A stretch of 64,000 nucleotides of DNA. Origin: Lactuca virosa. Taxonomy: Eukaryota > Streptophyta > Magnoliopsida > Asterales > Asteraceae. Below, piece after piece: positions 1-9,300 of the stretch. Position numbers and translations under genes: made by a program. Numbering within the stretch: the first letter of the stretch is position 1; each line of letters opens with the position of its first letter. The DNA is taken from NCBI GenBank assembly GCA_928212115.1, contig CAKMRJ010003334.1, forward strand, positions 96,540,891-96,604,890, read 5' to 3'. The notes under the pieces are model-generated. The model was not told where the DNA came from and did no database searches. It saw only the letters and a list, made by a program, of their open reading frames with translations.

Positions 1-282
1 GTTTTAGTACTTATGGAGTTAATACTTTTAATTTTACACAATTATCCTATCAAACCCTTTCGGTAACTCCACTTCAAACGCAAGAAGGCGATGAGGGTGG
101 CGAACAATGAATGCCTCTTAAAAGCCGACCTCATTAGGAATCAAAAAGACCTACCTTAAAGCTCCCTTATAACAATAAAGTGGATGAGCCTAGTCGTGGT
201 AAGACTGACAACACACATTAGGATAAAAAAACATACTGGAACGAAATGTTTATTTTAGTGTTATACATATAAATATTATTTT

Positions 283-286
<4 letters not shown>

Positions 287-351
<65 letters not shown>
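287..351. repeat. (TA)n microsatellite
   Basis: About 32 uninterrupted TA dinucleotides are seen directly. Confidence 0.95.
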
Positions 352-352
<1 letters not shown>

Positions 353-377
353 TGAAATAGACTTGAGTTGACCACAC

Positions 378-389
378 TCTGATACCACT
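378..389 (-). other. Primer binding site, tRNA-Met type, of a Copia remnant
   Basis: The plus strand reads CTCTGATACCAC, the reverse complement of GTGGTATCAGAG. This is the usual tRNA-Met primer site of plant Copia elements. The same motif directly precedes the right LTR of the intact Copia at 24387-24399. Confidence 0.6.
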
Positions 390-1050
390 TATGGGTTTCG
401 AGCCTCATTAGATCAAACGAATAACAGCATAAACGATAAACAAATTTGATCTAAACTTGAAATTTGAAGGATCTAAACTCACTAATCTATGCAACTTAGT
501 ATAACTCTATAGAAAACATATATTTGATTTCTTAGTTGGTTTCTTCCATTGTCGAGCCAATGCATTGAACTAGAGAACCCAAAAGAGAGTTCATGTTCTG
601 TGAACGCACCCAAGACGCAAACAAGAAGCAAATCCAAGTAATCTTCGAACTTCAGGCTCAAACAAAATCAAAATCTCGATTCTATTCTTCGACCATGACG
701 TGAGGATCAGATTGTCACCACGTGAGAACGGCGGTTCAAGATTCTTTAGGGTTTTGAGGATTCCGAACTTTGGTAGCCTAGTAATATATTTCTCAAGTGT
801 CAAAATCGGATTTGGAGTCCTTTATTTATAGGGATATGATTTGAAACCCTAGAGATAAATACCAAATATAATAGTAATTATCGATGGTATTCAAATCATT
901 CTATAATATTCCATATTCTATTCATTTACTATTAATTAAGTAAACTATTAATTAACCAACAAAACAAGTCCCTCAAATAAATATATTTTCAAATCTGCTT
1001 CGTTTTATTCTTGTGTGTAACCCAAAAGGACACTACTATTTATAGTAATA
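390..1050 (-). repeat. Copia LTR remnant, minus strand
   Basis: This AT-rich block follows a reverse tRNA-Met primer site. It contains a TATA-like TTTATTTATAGGG near 820 and the segment GTGTAACCCAAAAGGAC near 1013. The intact Copia LTRs here carry a similar phrase (GCAACCCAAAAG). I could not find a clean terminal inverted dinucleotide or a target duplication, so both borders are approximate. It appears to have inserted next to, or within, the 5' part of the hAT transposase gene. Confidence 0.5.
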
Positions 1051-1060
1051 CTACCAGGAG

Positions 1061-1411
1061 TTGTTATGGCTATGTGCACTAATCTTCATCATTAAGTGCA
1101 TGCAAAGGGCCGTTAGATATATTAAGAACTCCATTCAACGGATTCAAAAGTTCAAAGAATGCATGAAAGAACTAAATGTAGAATCCAAGAAGTTTCTGTG
1201 CAATGATAGCCCAACTCGATGGAACTCCACATATGAGCTATTAAAGATTGTGGTAGAGCTAAAGAAGGTTTTTGAAATGTTTGAAGTTAAAGGTAATTCC
1301 ATATTCCATTCCATTGTTTTTTTTAATTCCAGCATGTTTGCATATTTTTATGCCAACTTTGAACTGGTATACCTTCTTCGTTATTTGTCCGATTTGCCTG
1401 ATTTTTTTTAG
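1061..1411 (+). pseudogene. hAT transposase fragment, N-side of the catalytic region
   Basis: The translation contains PTRWNSTYELL, the signature just after the inserted domain of hAT transposases (Ac/Tam3, zf-BED type). It is preceded by a segment like CAHILNLIVKDGL...VRYIK...KFKECM, which fits that family. The reading frame has no zinc finger upstream and stops at 1411. The C-terminal dimerisation region of what looks like the same gene resumes at 43088, beyond the nested retrotransposons. It was a DNA transposon gene and is now dead. The exact start is unknown; homology seems to begin near 1062. Confidence 0.75.
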
Positions 1412-1502
1412 GATGTAGTTCACAATTTAACATACTATTTACACAATTTATATGCTATTTTTGTAACATCCTGGAATTTGTAGGTATTTTCGAATCCTCC
1501 CT

Positions 1503-3657
1503 TGAAAGACCCTAACTTTCTAAACTTTCGTATTTCTGAAAACATTGTTACTCAAAAACATGCTACATGCATATTCATAAAATAATATTTTACATTGATA
1601 ATTTAGTTACATAAACTGGATACAAACCGACTATTAAGATTTTTACAAAGTTTTATATATTACATATTTTCCCAGGAATACATTACAAAAGTTATAATAT
1701 TATCTATTCTACATCTTCTACCAGTATAAAACTATATTGGATGCTTATCACCTGCAATAGTTTAAACATTGAGAGAGATAAGCGGGTGACGCTTAGTGAG
1801 TTCAATAACAGTTACAATATAACATTATGCCATATACATATCAATATGACAGAAGCAAAGAGGGACAAGGAACAAGAAAGACAAGTGAGTATCATATGAC
1901 AGGCTTTCCATATCAACAAATAATCTGATTCAAAGATATACGATCAATGAGACATGACAATTTCAATACTTGATATATATCAATAAGACTTCAGCCCAAG
2001 TGACACAGAAAATATAATTTCAGAATATCAATTTGCTAGAATACACAGGCTTTCGGCCCTATCTTTGTATTTTGTTATTGCCAAAGTGATGCTTATGCCA
2101 TACACTTCATGGCCAAAGACTACATACCAGTACCCAAGTGATGCTTATGTCATACACTTCGTGGTCAAAGGTATAGCTCATTATCATAATAACATGGGAA
2201 AGCAAATTGAACATATAACACATAACATAAATTTGTCCCTCTATTGAACTCACCGTGAAATAATCGGAGGTTAAATAGTAATTTGGGCAGCACTTCGTTA
2301 CTATAATTGACTTTCTTCGATGAAAACTGGGCCCTGCGAGGGTTGGGATTCAAACCGAAAAGATAAATTTCTCGGGCTTCTCGGGCACTTCGGGACGTAT
2401 TTCGGGTGTTGAAAATGATTCTGGGGCTTCGGGGGAAGTCGAAATAGTGAAAATTTGAGTTTAGGGGTGAAAATGGCAAAATCCCAAGAATACCCGGGAG
2501 GTCTCGCAGCCTCCTTTTTATAGGGCCGAGGTTCGGACCGGAGAGGGCAGGTGGCAGAAGGTGCGAAGGCCACGCGGCAGCAGCAGCACGGCTCGGATGC
2601 GAGGGTTGGACGCCAGACGGCTCGGCTCGGACGGTGGCACATGCGTTGATTGCGAGACGCGGACACCTGTGCGACACGCGTCGCTCCTCGGACGCGCCAC
2701 GACTTCGGAAGCAAGGAGTCACCGCGACACGCGTCGGATGCCTACTGGACCGAGCTCGGACCCGGGAAGAACGCGACACGTGGCTGCTGACTCACCGAAA
2801 TCGGCCTTATCCTTGCGAGATTCCTCGGAAAATGAGCCCAAATCTTCTAAAATCCATAACTTTCGCATACGGGCTTCGTTTTTGACGTTCTTTATATGCA
2901 CGCGTAGGCGGGAATATATTCTACAACTTTTGTTTAGACTTCGTCGGCTAAATTTGATTTTATTTTTAATATTATTATTTTTAACAGACCGGGACAGGAA
3001 AATCCGTTAAAAATTCATAACTTATTCATCCGGCATCCGTTTTCGTCTGTCTTTTTACCGTTGTACTACTATTAACGAGATCTTCAATTCTCGTTTAGGT
3101 TGTTTTGGCTAAATATCGCTCGATCTTTATTTCGAGTGTTTAGCTGTCTACTGCTATTCTGAAACTTAGAAAAATCATAACTTCCTCATACGAAGTCAGA
3201 TTTTGGCGTTCTTTTTATCGAACTTCTCGGTTTAACGAATACTACGACTTTCATTCAGATCACTAAGGCTAAAAAGTAGTTTATCAAAAACTCACTTTTT
3301 ACGTCATTCGGCGCCGTGCCGATTTTGTCGCGGATCTTCGATTGGTCATAACTTCTTCGTTATAACTCGGATTTTGATGAGGTTTTCGCCTAAATGTTTC
3401 TAACGAGATTCTTTACAACTTTCAATAATAAAATTTTACTTATTTCAAATTTTATATTTTCGTTAAATTTCAATATTTGACTTTTGATTGGAATCTCATA
3501 AGACTTCCAATATTTTCCGAGCGATTCTAAACATAGTTTTACTTCATATGAAGTAAAAACTATATGTTAGAACTCAATACTTAATATTTTATAATATTTC
3601 ATAATATTATTTACTTTTAACATTTACAAAACACGATTTCAAAACGTGTATGTTACA
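1503..3657 (-). mobile_element. Gypsy-type solo LTR with TCCCT duplication
   Basis: The insert is 2155 bp and reads TGAAAGACCC...TGTTACA on the plus strand. It is flanked by perfect 5-bp duplications TCCCT (1498-1502 and 3658-3662). The uninterrupted sequence in the right LTR of element A confirms the empty site. On the minus strand it begins TGTAACATACACG and ends GGGTCTTTCA. It also has the GAACTCACTAAGC...CAGGTG phrase typical of gypsy LTRs here, reading backwards near 1740-1805. No internal domain is present, so it is a solo LTR made by LTR-LTR recombination. The apparent ORFs at 2165-3010 lie in its GC-rich part and look spurious. Confidence 0.9.
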
Positions 3658-4571
3658 TCCCTTTTATTATTATTTGTCATTTTTAGCCCTTGGAGAATGG
3701 GGATGGAAGGGTGTAGCCATGAGATGACCTAATGGCTAATATTGTAATTTTGGATCAGGAGGAGTATGTTGAGCGTACATAAGGGTACGTTCAGCGTACT
3801 AGGCGCACCCTAGTACGCTGGGCCTACACTTATGTACGTTGGGCATACTCACGTCAGGGAAAACCCTAATATTTAGGGTTTGGGTGGTATATAAGTATCC
3901 TTATGAGCTTATAACCCTCTACCATTTCATCCTCCATAGTTTTGAGCCGTTTTCCCCAAACCCAAACCTCTCTCTTGAGTGTATGAGCTAAAACTGTGTG
4001 TTTTGAGTAGTTGAAGAGGAAGTTGCATCAAGGTGTTGGAGAAGTGAGGCAAGCTTGAAGATCTGAGGTTATCTTGTCCTCTAGAAGCTCCAGGAGGTAA
4101 AAAAAGCTTCTGCCTTTATGCTTATATGATGTAGATCTTGCCTTGATAGCTTTATGACACCTTTCTTGTCCCAAAAAGTCCCAATATTATGCATGTTATG
4201 TTTTCGACATGTTAAGCTCTCCTTTCAGACCCTATGAAGGGTTTTAAGTGATAAAAATGAGGTCCCAAATTGCTAGAAGTGTTCTATGCAAGTGGTAGAA
4301 AGGTCTTAATGGATTAAGACCTTGCATTAAGGACTTTATGGACGTTCAAAGTCTTAAAGTTTGAGACTTTATGGTTCTAAGACACATTTGGTCGATGGAT
4401 CTGGAATTTGGGCTTAAGTGCTTAAGCCATTAAGCAGTTATTTGAGTTTTGAGACCAGTGAGGGTACGCCCCGTGTAGAGAGCAGTACGCCCTGCATACG
4501 AAGTCAACGTCCCCGTTTTCCAAACAACGTGAGGCTCATGTACCCCCCGCGTAGCTTTGGACTACGCCCCG

Positions 4572-4702
4572 TAAGGATGGCAAAAAAACCCGAACCCGAC
4601 GGGGAAACCCGAAACCCGATTATTTCGGGCCGGATAACGGGTCGTTATCAGGTTTTTTTATCGGGGCAGGGGCAGGGAGTGGGTTATCCTCGCCCCGACC
4701 CG

Positions 4703-4787
<85 letters not shown>

Positions 4788-5195
4788 TTGAATCCTTTTG
4801 ATGTTAATTGCATGCATTCAAAGATAAAATACATACTGTGGACAATCTTTTTAGTTATTAACAATCTGGTGCGAATGATTATTTTTTATGTTTTGACGTA
4901 TTACACTAAAATTAAATCAAATAATTTTTAATATAATGTCGAGTTAGTTTTATTAAAGTGATTCATCATATTTTTAATTTAAAAGGGAGGCTAGAACACC
5001 TATTTTTTATAAGACATCGGGTTACCCTAAAACGGAATAAAGATTTTGTTATGAATTGCTGTAAACCCGATAAGATACCCGAAACCCGATGGGAAAACCC
5101 GAACCCAACGGGGCGCCTCGATAAGAGACCCGGAAGATATCGGGCGGGTTTGGGAAACCATGCCCCGCCCCGAACCCGCCACGTTGCCATTCCTA
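4572..5195. mobile_element. hAT-like non-autonomous element with 8-bp duplication ACGCCCCG
   Basis: It is 624 bp with inverted ends TAAGGATGGCAA and (reverse) TAGGAATGGCAA. It is flanked by perfect 8-bp duplications ACGCCCCG at 4564-4571 and 5196-5203. An 8-bp duplication is characteristic of hAT elements. The sub-terminal parts are rich in repeated CCCGAACCCGA-like motifs in opposite orientations. The centre holds a (TA)n(TG)n microsatellite. The right LTR of element A lacks this insert, which confirms the borders. It encodes no transposase. Confidence 0.85.
4705..4787. repeat. Compound (TA)n(TG)n microsatellite
   Basis: About 28 TA units are followed by about 13 TG units, inside the small hAT-like element. 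Confidence 0.95.
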
Positions 5196-5639
5196 ACGCC
5201 CCGCGTACGGCCTCTGATGGGTTTTTGCGAGTGGGGCTTCGGATTTGGGGCCACCTTTAGGCCAGCTGACTTGGACTCTTATTGGGCTTTCTGAGTAGAA
5301 GTGTTTTGGGCCAAATTTGGAAGTGGATCTTAGTATGAGGCCCAATTTTCCAATTATGGGCCTTGTATATTGGGCTTTTAGAATAAGGAATTGGAGTTGG
5401 GCCTTGGCCCAACTTAAGGAAAGGATAGAATGGACTATTACCCTATGTTTGGGCCCTTATCCAAGATTGATATTCCAACTATTGATTAGTGTTCGTTTAT
5501 TGTGATAGTTCGGGATTTTCAGTGAGTCAGCAGTCGAAGGTTTGTAGTTTAGTTCGACATTCTGAGGTGAGTTCTTTTCACTATATCAACAGGGTCTAAG
5601 GCACCAAGGCCGACCCTTTTTTGGACTGTATTCTAGTTA

Positions 5640-5786
5640 TAGGATGATGCTATGTTTAGTGATCTGTTAGATCTGTATCCTGATATATAGGATCATGTTA
5701 TGTTTAGTGATCTGTTAGATCGGTATCCTGGTATATAGGATGATGCTATGATTAGTGATCTGTTAGATTTGTATGACTATTTGTAT
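5640..5786 (+). repeat. 49-bp repeat in three copies within the LTR of element A
   Basis: The phrase AGGATGATGCTATG...GTGATCTGTTAGATC...TATCCTG recurs at 5641, about 5690 and about 5738. The right LTR (35096-35230) has the same array, and the LTRs of element B have a related one (36310-36540 and 42300-42520). Confidence 0.85.
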
Positions 5787-5869
5787 ATGCTAGCTAGCGT
5801 TTGATATCTATGTGTTGATTGTGTGTTTGCGGGTGGGTTGAGGCGATCCTGCTTTGTGCTCTAGGCCAA

Positions 5870-6055
5870 CAGACCAAGGGCGGCCCGGATAGACTAAAGG
5901 CCCATCGGGGCGTACCAGTCAGACCGAAGGCCCGAAGAACAGTCCAGACAGGCTGAATGCCCGGTAGGGCAGACCAGACATGCTGAAGGTTCTGAGAGTG
6001 GGCCAGATAGACTAAAGGCCCGGTGAGGGCGGTCCAGTCATACTGAAGACTCTGT
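5870..6055 (+). repeat. Degenerate minisatellite near the LTR 3' end
   Basis: The phrase GGTCCAG/CAGA..AGRCTGAAGGCCC recurs every 30-40 bp. Equivalent tracts lie in the right LTR of A (35330-35505) and in the right LTR of B (42610-42800). A different tract of GGACCCTCCGGTC occupies a comparable place in the solo LTR at 7702-17222. Confidence 0.8.
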
Positions 6056-6335
6056 ATGCATGTTGTTTGTTATGATATTGTTCTGGTTTGTATGGCGTTT
6101 GTATTTTGGGGGAACTCACTAAGCTTCTGGCTTACAGTTGTGGATTTTTTGTTTCAGGTACATCGGATGATCGCGGGAAGGCGAAGGATTGATCGTGAAC
6201 CTCCTCACATTTTATGACTTTGATTTCTGGGATTCTCTGATATGAAACTATTTTGAAAACATTTTGTAATAACTAATGGCTTTTGGATGTTTGAAAAAGT
6301 TTTAAATTTTTATGAATTTTATGGATGTTACAAGT

Positions 6336-6347
6336 TGGTATCAGAGC
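6336..6347 (+). other. Primer binding site of element A (tRNA-Met)
   Basis: The sequence TGGTATCAGAGC lies three bases after the LTR end TGTTACA. It is complementary to the 3' end of plant initiator tRNA-Met, the standard primer for these elements. Confidence 0.9.
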
Positions 6348-7113
6348 CTTGGTTTGAGCGAATTGGAGGAACACTCGTGTGAATCCAGTCTCAAACTAAG
6401 GAAAATATTTTCAAACTGATTTTTAAATGGTTTTCAAAATACTAAAGGAGGATGCGAAGTGTACGATCAGTCGGAGCCAGTAAGTAGACCCCAAAATACT
6501 ATACTGTTATTTGATATTGAGATATGTTAGAACAACATGCTAGTGATAGGCTATGGATCTTCAGGAATTGCATGATAGAATTGCCTGATTATATGATTCC
6601 TGATAGCCTAGGACCTTTACTTTATGAAATTGACATCTTTACTGTAGTTGCTTAGTGTATGCATCATAGTTGTACATAATTAAAATCTTATAGCCTGAGA
6701 ATCTTTGGTATGGCCTTATTTCCTGTTCTTGTTTGATGAAGGGCTTAGGGTAGGATCAGATATTCAAATGTCTATAAGGTCCAACGTTATGCATGGCTAG
6801 CATACACAAGTGCTGCAGGGTTGGTGGAATTTTCATGGATGAGTTGTGCGGGGTCGGTCGGCCTGTTGTGAGATGATTAGCTTCCTCTAGGAGTGAGGAT
6901 TGAGCGCTCGACTATGCTTATGTATATTGTTAGGATGTTGTGATGATACTTGAGACAAATATCGGTAGATGTGGAAGGTAGTATGGGCTCGTACTACTGA
7001 AAGCACATGACCCATACACGTAGCAAGGAAGTCACAACCCTTAGGGATTTGTTAGGAGTTGGTTCCCCGTTATTTATATGGAATGTGTGATATCTTCCTG
7101 GTATATTATCAGC
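6348..7113 (+). other. Untranslated leader of element A
   Basis: I see no reading frame here. A similar leader, missing its first part, precedes gag in element B (36670-37168). The two share phrases such as GAAATTGACATC and CTACTGAAAGCA. Confidence 0.7.
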
Positions 7114-7701
7114 ATGGTGGTTACGAGACGATTTGTGACCGAATCTAGGTCGGGATCAGGAGATGGTAGTCAGGGTGGACCAGCAGTGCCCAAGACCATT
7201 GGTCAGATGAGACCAGATGAGTTGGATGCAAGGATTAGGGAGATCCTGCATGATGAGGTTGCTACACTTTTCTGGGCTCAGTTGCCGGAGATGTTTGGGT
7301 CTATTAAGACCGTGATGGTTGGGTACTTTGATGAGCGCTATGCAACCATCGCTGAGACGGCTGCCACTGCAGCTTCTGCAGCCGTAGCAGCTGCAGGTGG
7401 AGGGGCCACTCGGGCTTTTCAGTATCAGGACTTCGATAATACGAAGCCCCAGACCTATGATGGAGTTCAGGACCCGATCATAACCATGAGGTGGCTATCT
7501 GACGTGGAGGGATGCTTTTTCACATGTTCATGCCCTGCTGACCAGAAGGTCTGGTGTGTTCTGAACCTGCTGAGGTCCGGAGTGAAGGACTGGTGGAGAT
7601 TGATGACGGGGTCGTATTCTGATGAGCAGAGAGCTGCAGTTACTTGGGATCAGTTCATGGAGATGTTCCGTACTCGCTACACTCCACGGGTTAAGCGAGA
7701 G
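7114..7701 (+). pseudogene. gag of element A, part 1
   Basis: The reading frame starts MVVTRRF and continues through an Ala-rich stretch (about residues 85-105) into the retrotransposon gag domain (W..VEGCFFTCSCPADQKV, then VKDWWRLM and FRTRYTP). This is the structural capsid protein of a Tekay-like element. ATG 7114 is chosen because element B has the same start at 37169. An in-frame ATG twelve codons upstream (7078) is less likely. The frame is broken after RVKRE by the solo LTR at 7702-17222 and resumes at 17228. No full-length protein can be made. Confidence 0.9.
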
Positions 7702-7984
7702 TGTAACACCGTAAATTTTCAAACAATTTTTTTCATTTTTACATCAGATAAAACTCAATATCACATTTTCTCAAAACCACAATGTATCATTTGTCAAAAT
7801 CACAAATCAACAAAACAACTGATTGTATCCCAGAATCCTCAAACGTAATCTTGCACGAGTGTGTACAATCAAGTCGGCGCCTTCCCGCGATCCTGAGAAG
7901 TACCTGAAACACATATCACACAACACGGTAAGCACAAAGCTTAGTGAGTTCCCCAAAATACCACATACACAAATAATAAGCCTC

Positions 7985-8190
7985 TAATGGTTATAGCTCG
8001 GCATGAACCCTCTGGTCATGCGTCTCGGTGAGGACCCTCCAGTCTCACGGCTCAGTGTGGACCCTCCGGTCATATGTCTCAGTGAAGACCCTCCGGTCTT
8101 CATAGCTCTGGTCGGACCCTCCAGTCTTGTATCTCGGTGAGGACCCTCCGGTCTTACAACTCGGTTTGGACCCTCCGGTCCTACTCAGTA
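7985..8190. repeat. GGACCCTCCGGTC minisatellite in the solo LTR
   Basis: About seven imperfect copies of a 25-35 bp unit centred on GGACCCTCCGGTC are visible. Further copies follow at 15980-16025 on the other side of the nested element. This proves the two flanks were once contiguous. Confidence 0.85.
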
Positions 8191-8218
8191 AGGCACAGAA
8201 TAATATAGCATATATTAT

Positions 8219-8848
8219 TGATGATATATGGTCCACTAGCATGACCTAGACAGCTCCGGCGCGCCAGCCTCGCCTGGCGCTCCCTTGCCAGCCTTGATGA
8301 GGACTCTCCCGCCGGCCCGGCCTGGCTCTCCCTTGCCAGCCCTGCTGGGGACTCTCCTGTCGGCCTAGCCTGGCACTCCCTGGCTTGGCGCTCCCTTGCC
8401 AACCTTTCCTGGTGCGCGCCCGCCAGCCTTGCCTGGTGCGCGCCCGCCAGCCTCTCCCGGCGCCTCCGGGCGGCCTCGCCGAGCTCCTTGCTAGCTGGGC
8501 CTGAATTGGGCTGGCCCAAGGCTTGACCTAATTGCCCCCTATATAATGAATAGTATCTCCTCCATGGAGGAGGATCCTTCCCCTGGGCTCAGTCGCCATA
8601 CTACACTCCGGCCGGGTGGCTCAGCCGCCATCCGCCGCCGTCAGCCACCATACACCACCACCAGCACCAAGATGGTTCTCTCCAGCTATGGAGGACCATC
8701 TCAGATCTTATAGTTGATCTAACTTGATCGTCGGAGTCCGCTCCCGGGGCACAGTCCCTGGGATGGCTCTAACGACTTTGCACTGTGATATCCAGATCTC
8801 CGCCGCAGCAGAAGACCAAAAGACTCGCCGGAGGTCGATGTCGCATCA
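8219..8848 (+). repeat. Left LTR of the LARD-like element
   Basis: The 630-bp LTR is GC-rich, with repeated GCGCTCCCTTGCCAGCCT-like units at 8258-8460. A CTATATAATG TATA-like box lies at about 8541-8548. It is nearly identical to 15304-15934. Confidence 0.9.
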
Positions 8849-8850
8849 TT

Positions 8851-8875
8851 TGGCGCCATCCCGGATTCGAGCAAG
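8851..8875 (+). other. Candidate primer binding site of the LARD-like element
   Basis: TGGCGCCATCCCGGATTCGA follows the LTR by two bases. Its reverse complement contains TCGAATCC followed by GGCGCCA, which resembles the T-arm and acceptor end of a tRNA. The spacing is not exact, so the tRNA species is uncertain. Confidence 0.55.
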
Positions 8876-8904
8876 TAGAAAAAGCCTCAGTTGCTTTCAA
8901 GCTC

Positions 8905-9300
8905 GTTTTTTCCTCAGATCTGATGTGTTTTCATCTCAGGTTTCTTCAGATCTGTTAATCTCTAGTATCATTTGCTCAGATCTGTTCATGTTTGGCATAA
9001 ATTTGTTTCGATCTGTTTGGCTTTTGCCAAGATCTGTTCAGATCAATGTGTTTCTTGACAAGATCTCTTCAGATCTGTTAAGCCATCATTTAGATCTCAA
9101 GATCTACTCCATTTCTCAGTTCAAATATTTAGATCTATTTTCGTTTTCATGTTCAGATCTGTAGATCTATTTACCTTTGGAAGCTTAGATCTCAAGATCT
9201 TTTGAGTTTTTAACTCATCTGAGCATTTATGAAGTTTGAAAGGCATTTTAGATCCATCAACGTTTTTTTGGTTCAGATCTTCAGATCTGTACGTTTTTGT
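8905..9300 (+). repeat. AGATCT-rich tract
   Basis: The hexamer AGATCT, or TCAGATCTGTT around it, recurs more than ten times in about 400 bp with irregular spacing. No reading frame explains it. Confidence 0.75.

Larger units (their letters stand above)
1..389 (-). other. Probable Copia leader remnant, no gene
   Basis: I see no coding region here. The stretch ends in the reverse complement of a tRNA-Met primer site next to an LTR-like block. This suggests the untranslated leader of a truncated minus-strand Copia element. The intact Copia at 17370-25195 has a comparable 1.35-kb non-coding leader between its primer site and gag. The assignment is an inference from position and style. Confidence 0.4.
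1462..6332 (+). repeat. Left LTR of element A, interrupted twice
   Basis: The LTR starts TGTAACATCCTGG and ends GGATGTTACA, three bases before a tRNA-Met primer site. Subtracting the insertions at 1503-3657 and 4572-5195 leaves about 2.1 kb. It matches the right LTR at 29924-35620 in order and in most bases. Near the 3' end it carries a 49-bp triplicate and a minisatellite around 5870-6050. It ends with a motif like GTTTCAGGTACATCGGATGATCGCGGGAAGG (6153-6183, two overlapping pieces), which recurs in other gypsy LTRs of this window. Confidence 0.9.

Noticed and set aside
2165..3010. Overlapping ORFs on both strands, up to 204 codons, Arg/Ser-rich
   Set aside because: They lie in the GC-rich part of a solo LTR, are open on both strands at once and show no domain.
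4418..4864. ORFs encoding YIYIYI and HTHTHT runs
   Set aside because: They are translations of the (TA)n(TG)n microsatellite.
8181..8519. 112-codon minus-strand frame of repeated RLAGAHQARLAR units
   Set aside because: It reads through the repetitive LTR of the LARD-like element. The matching part of the right LTR opens a different, plus-strand frame, so this is repeat-driven.
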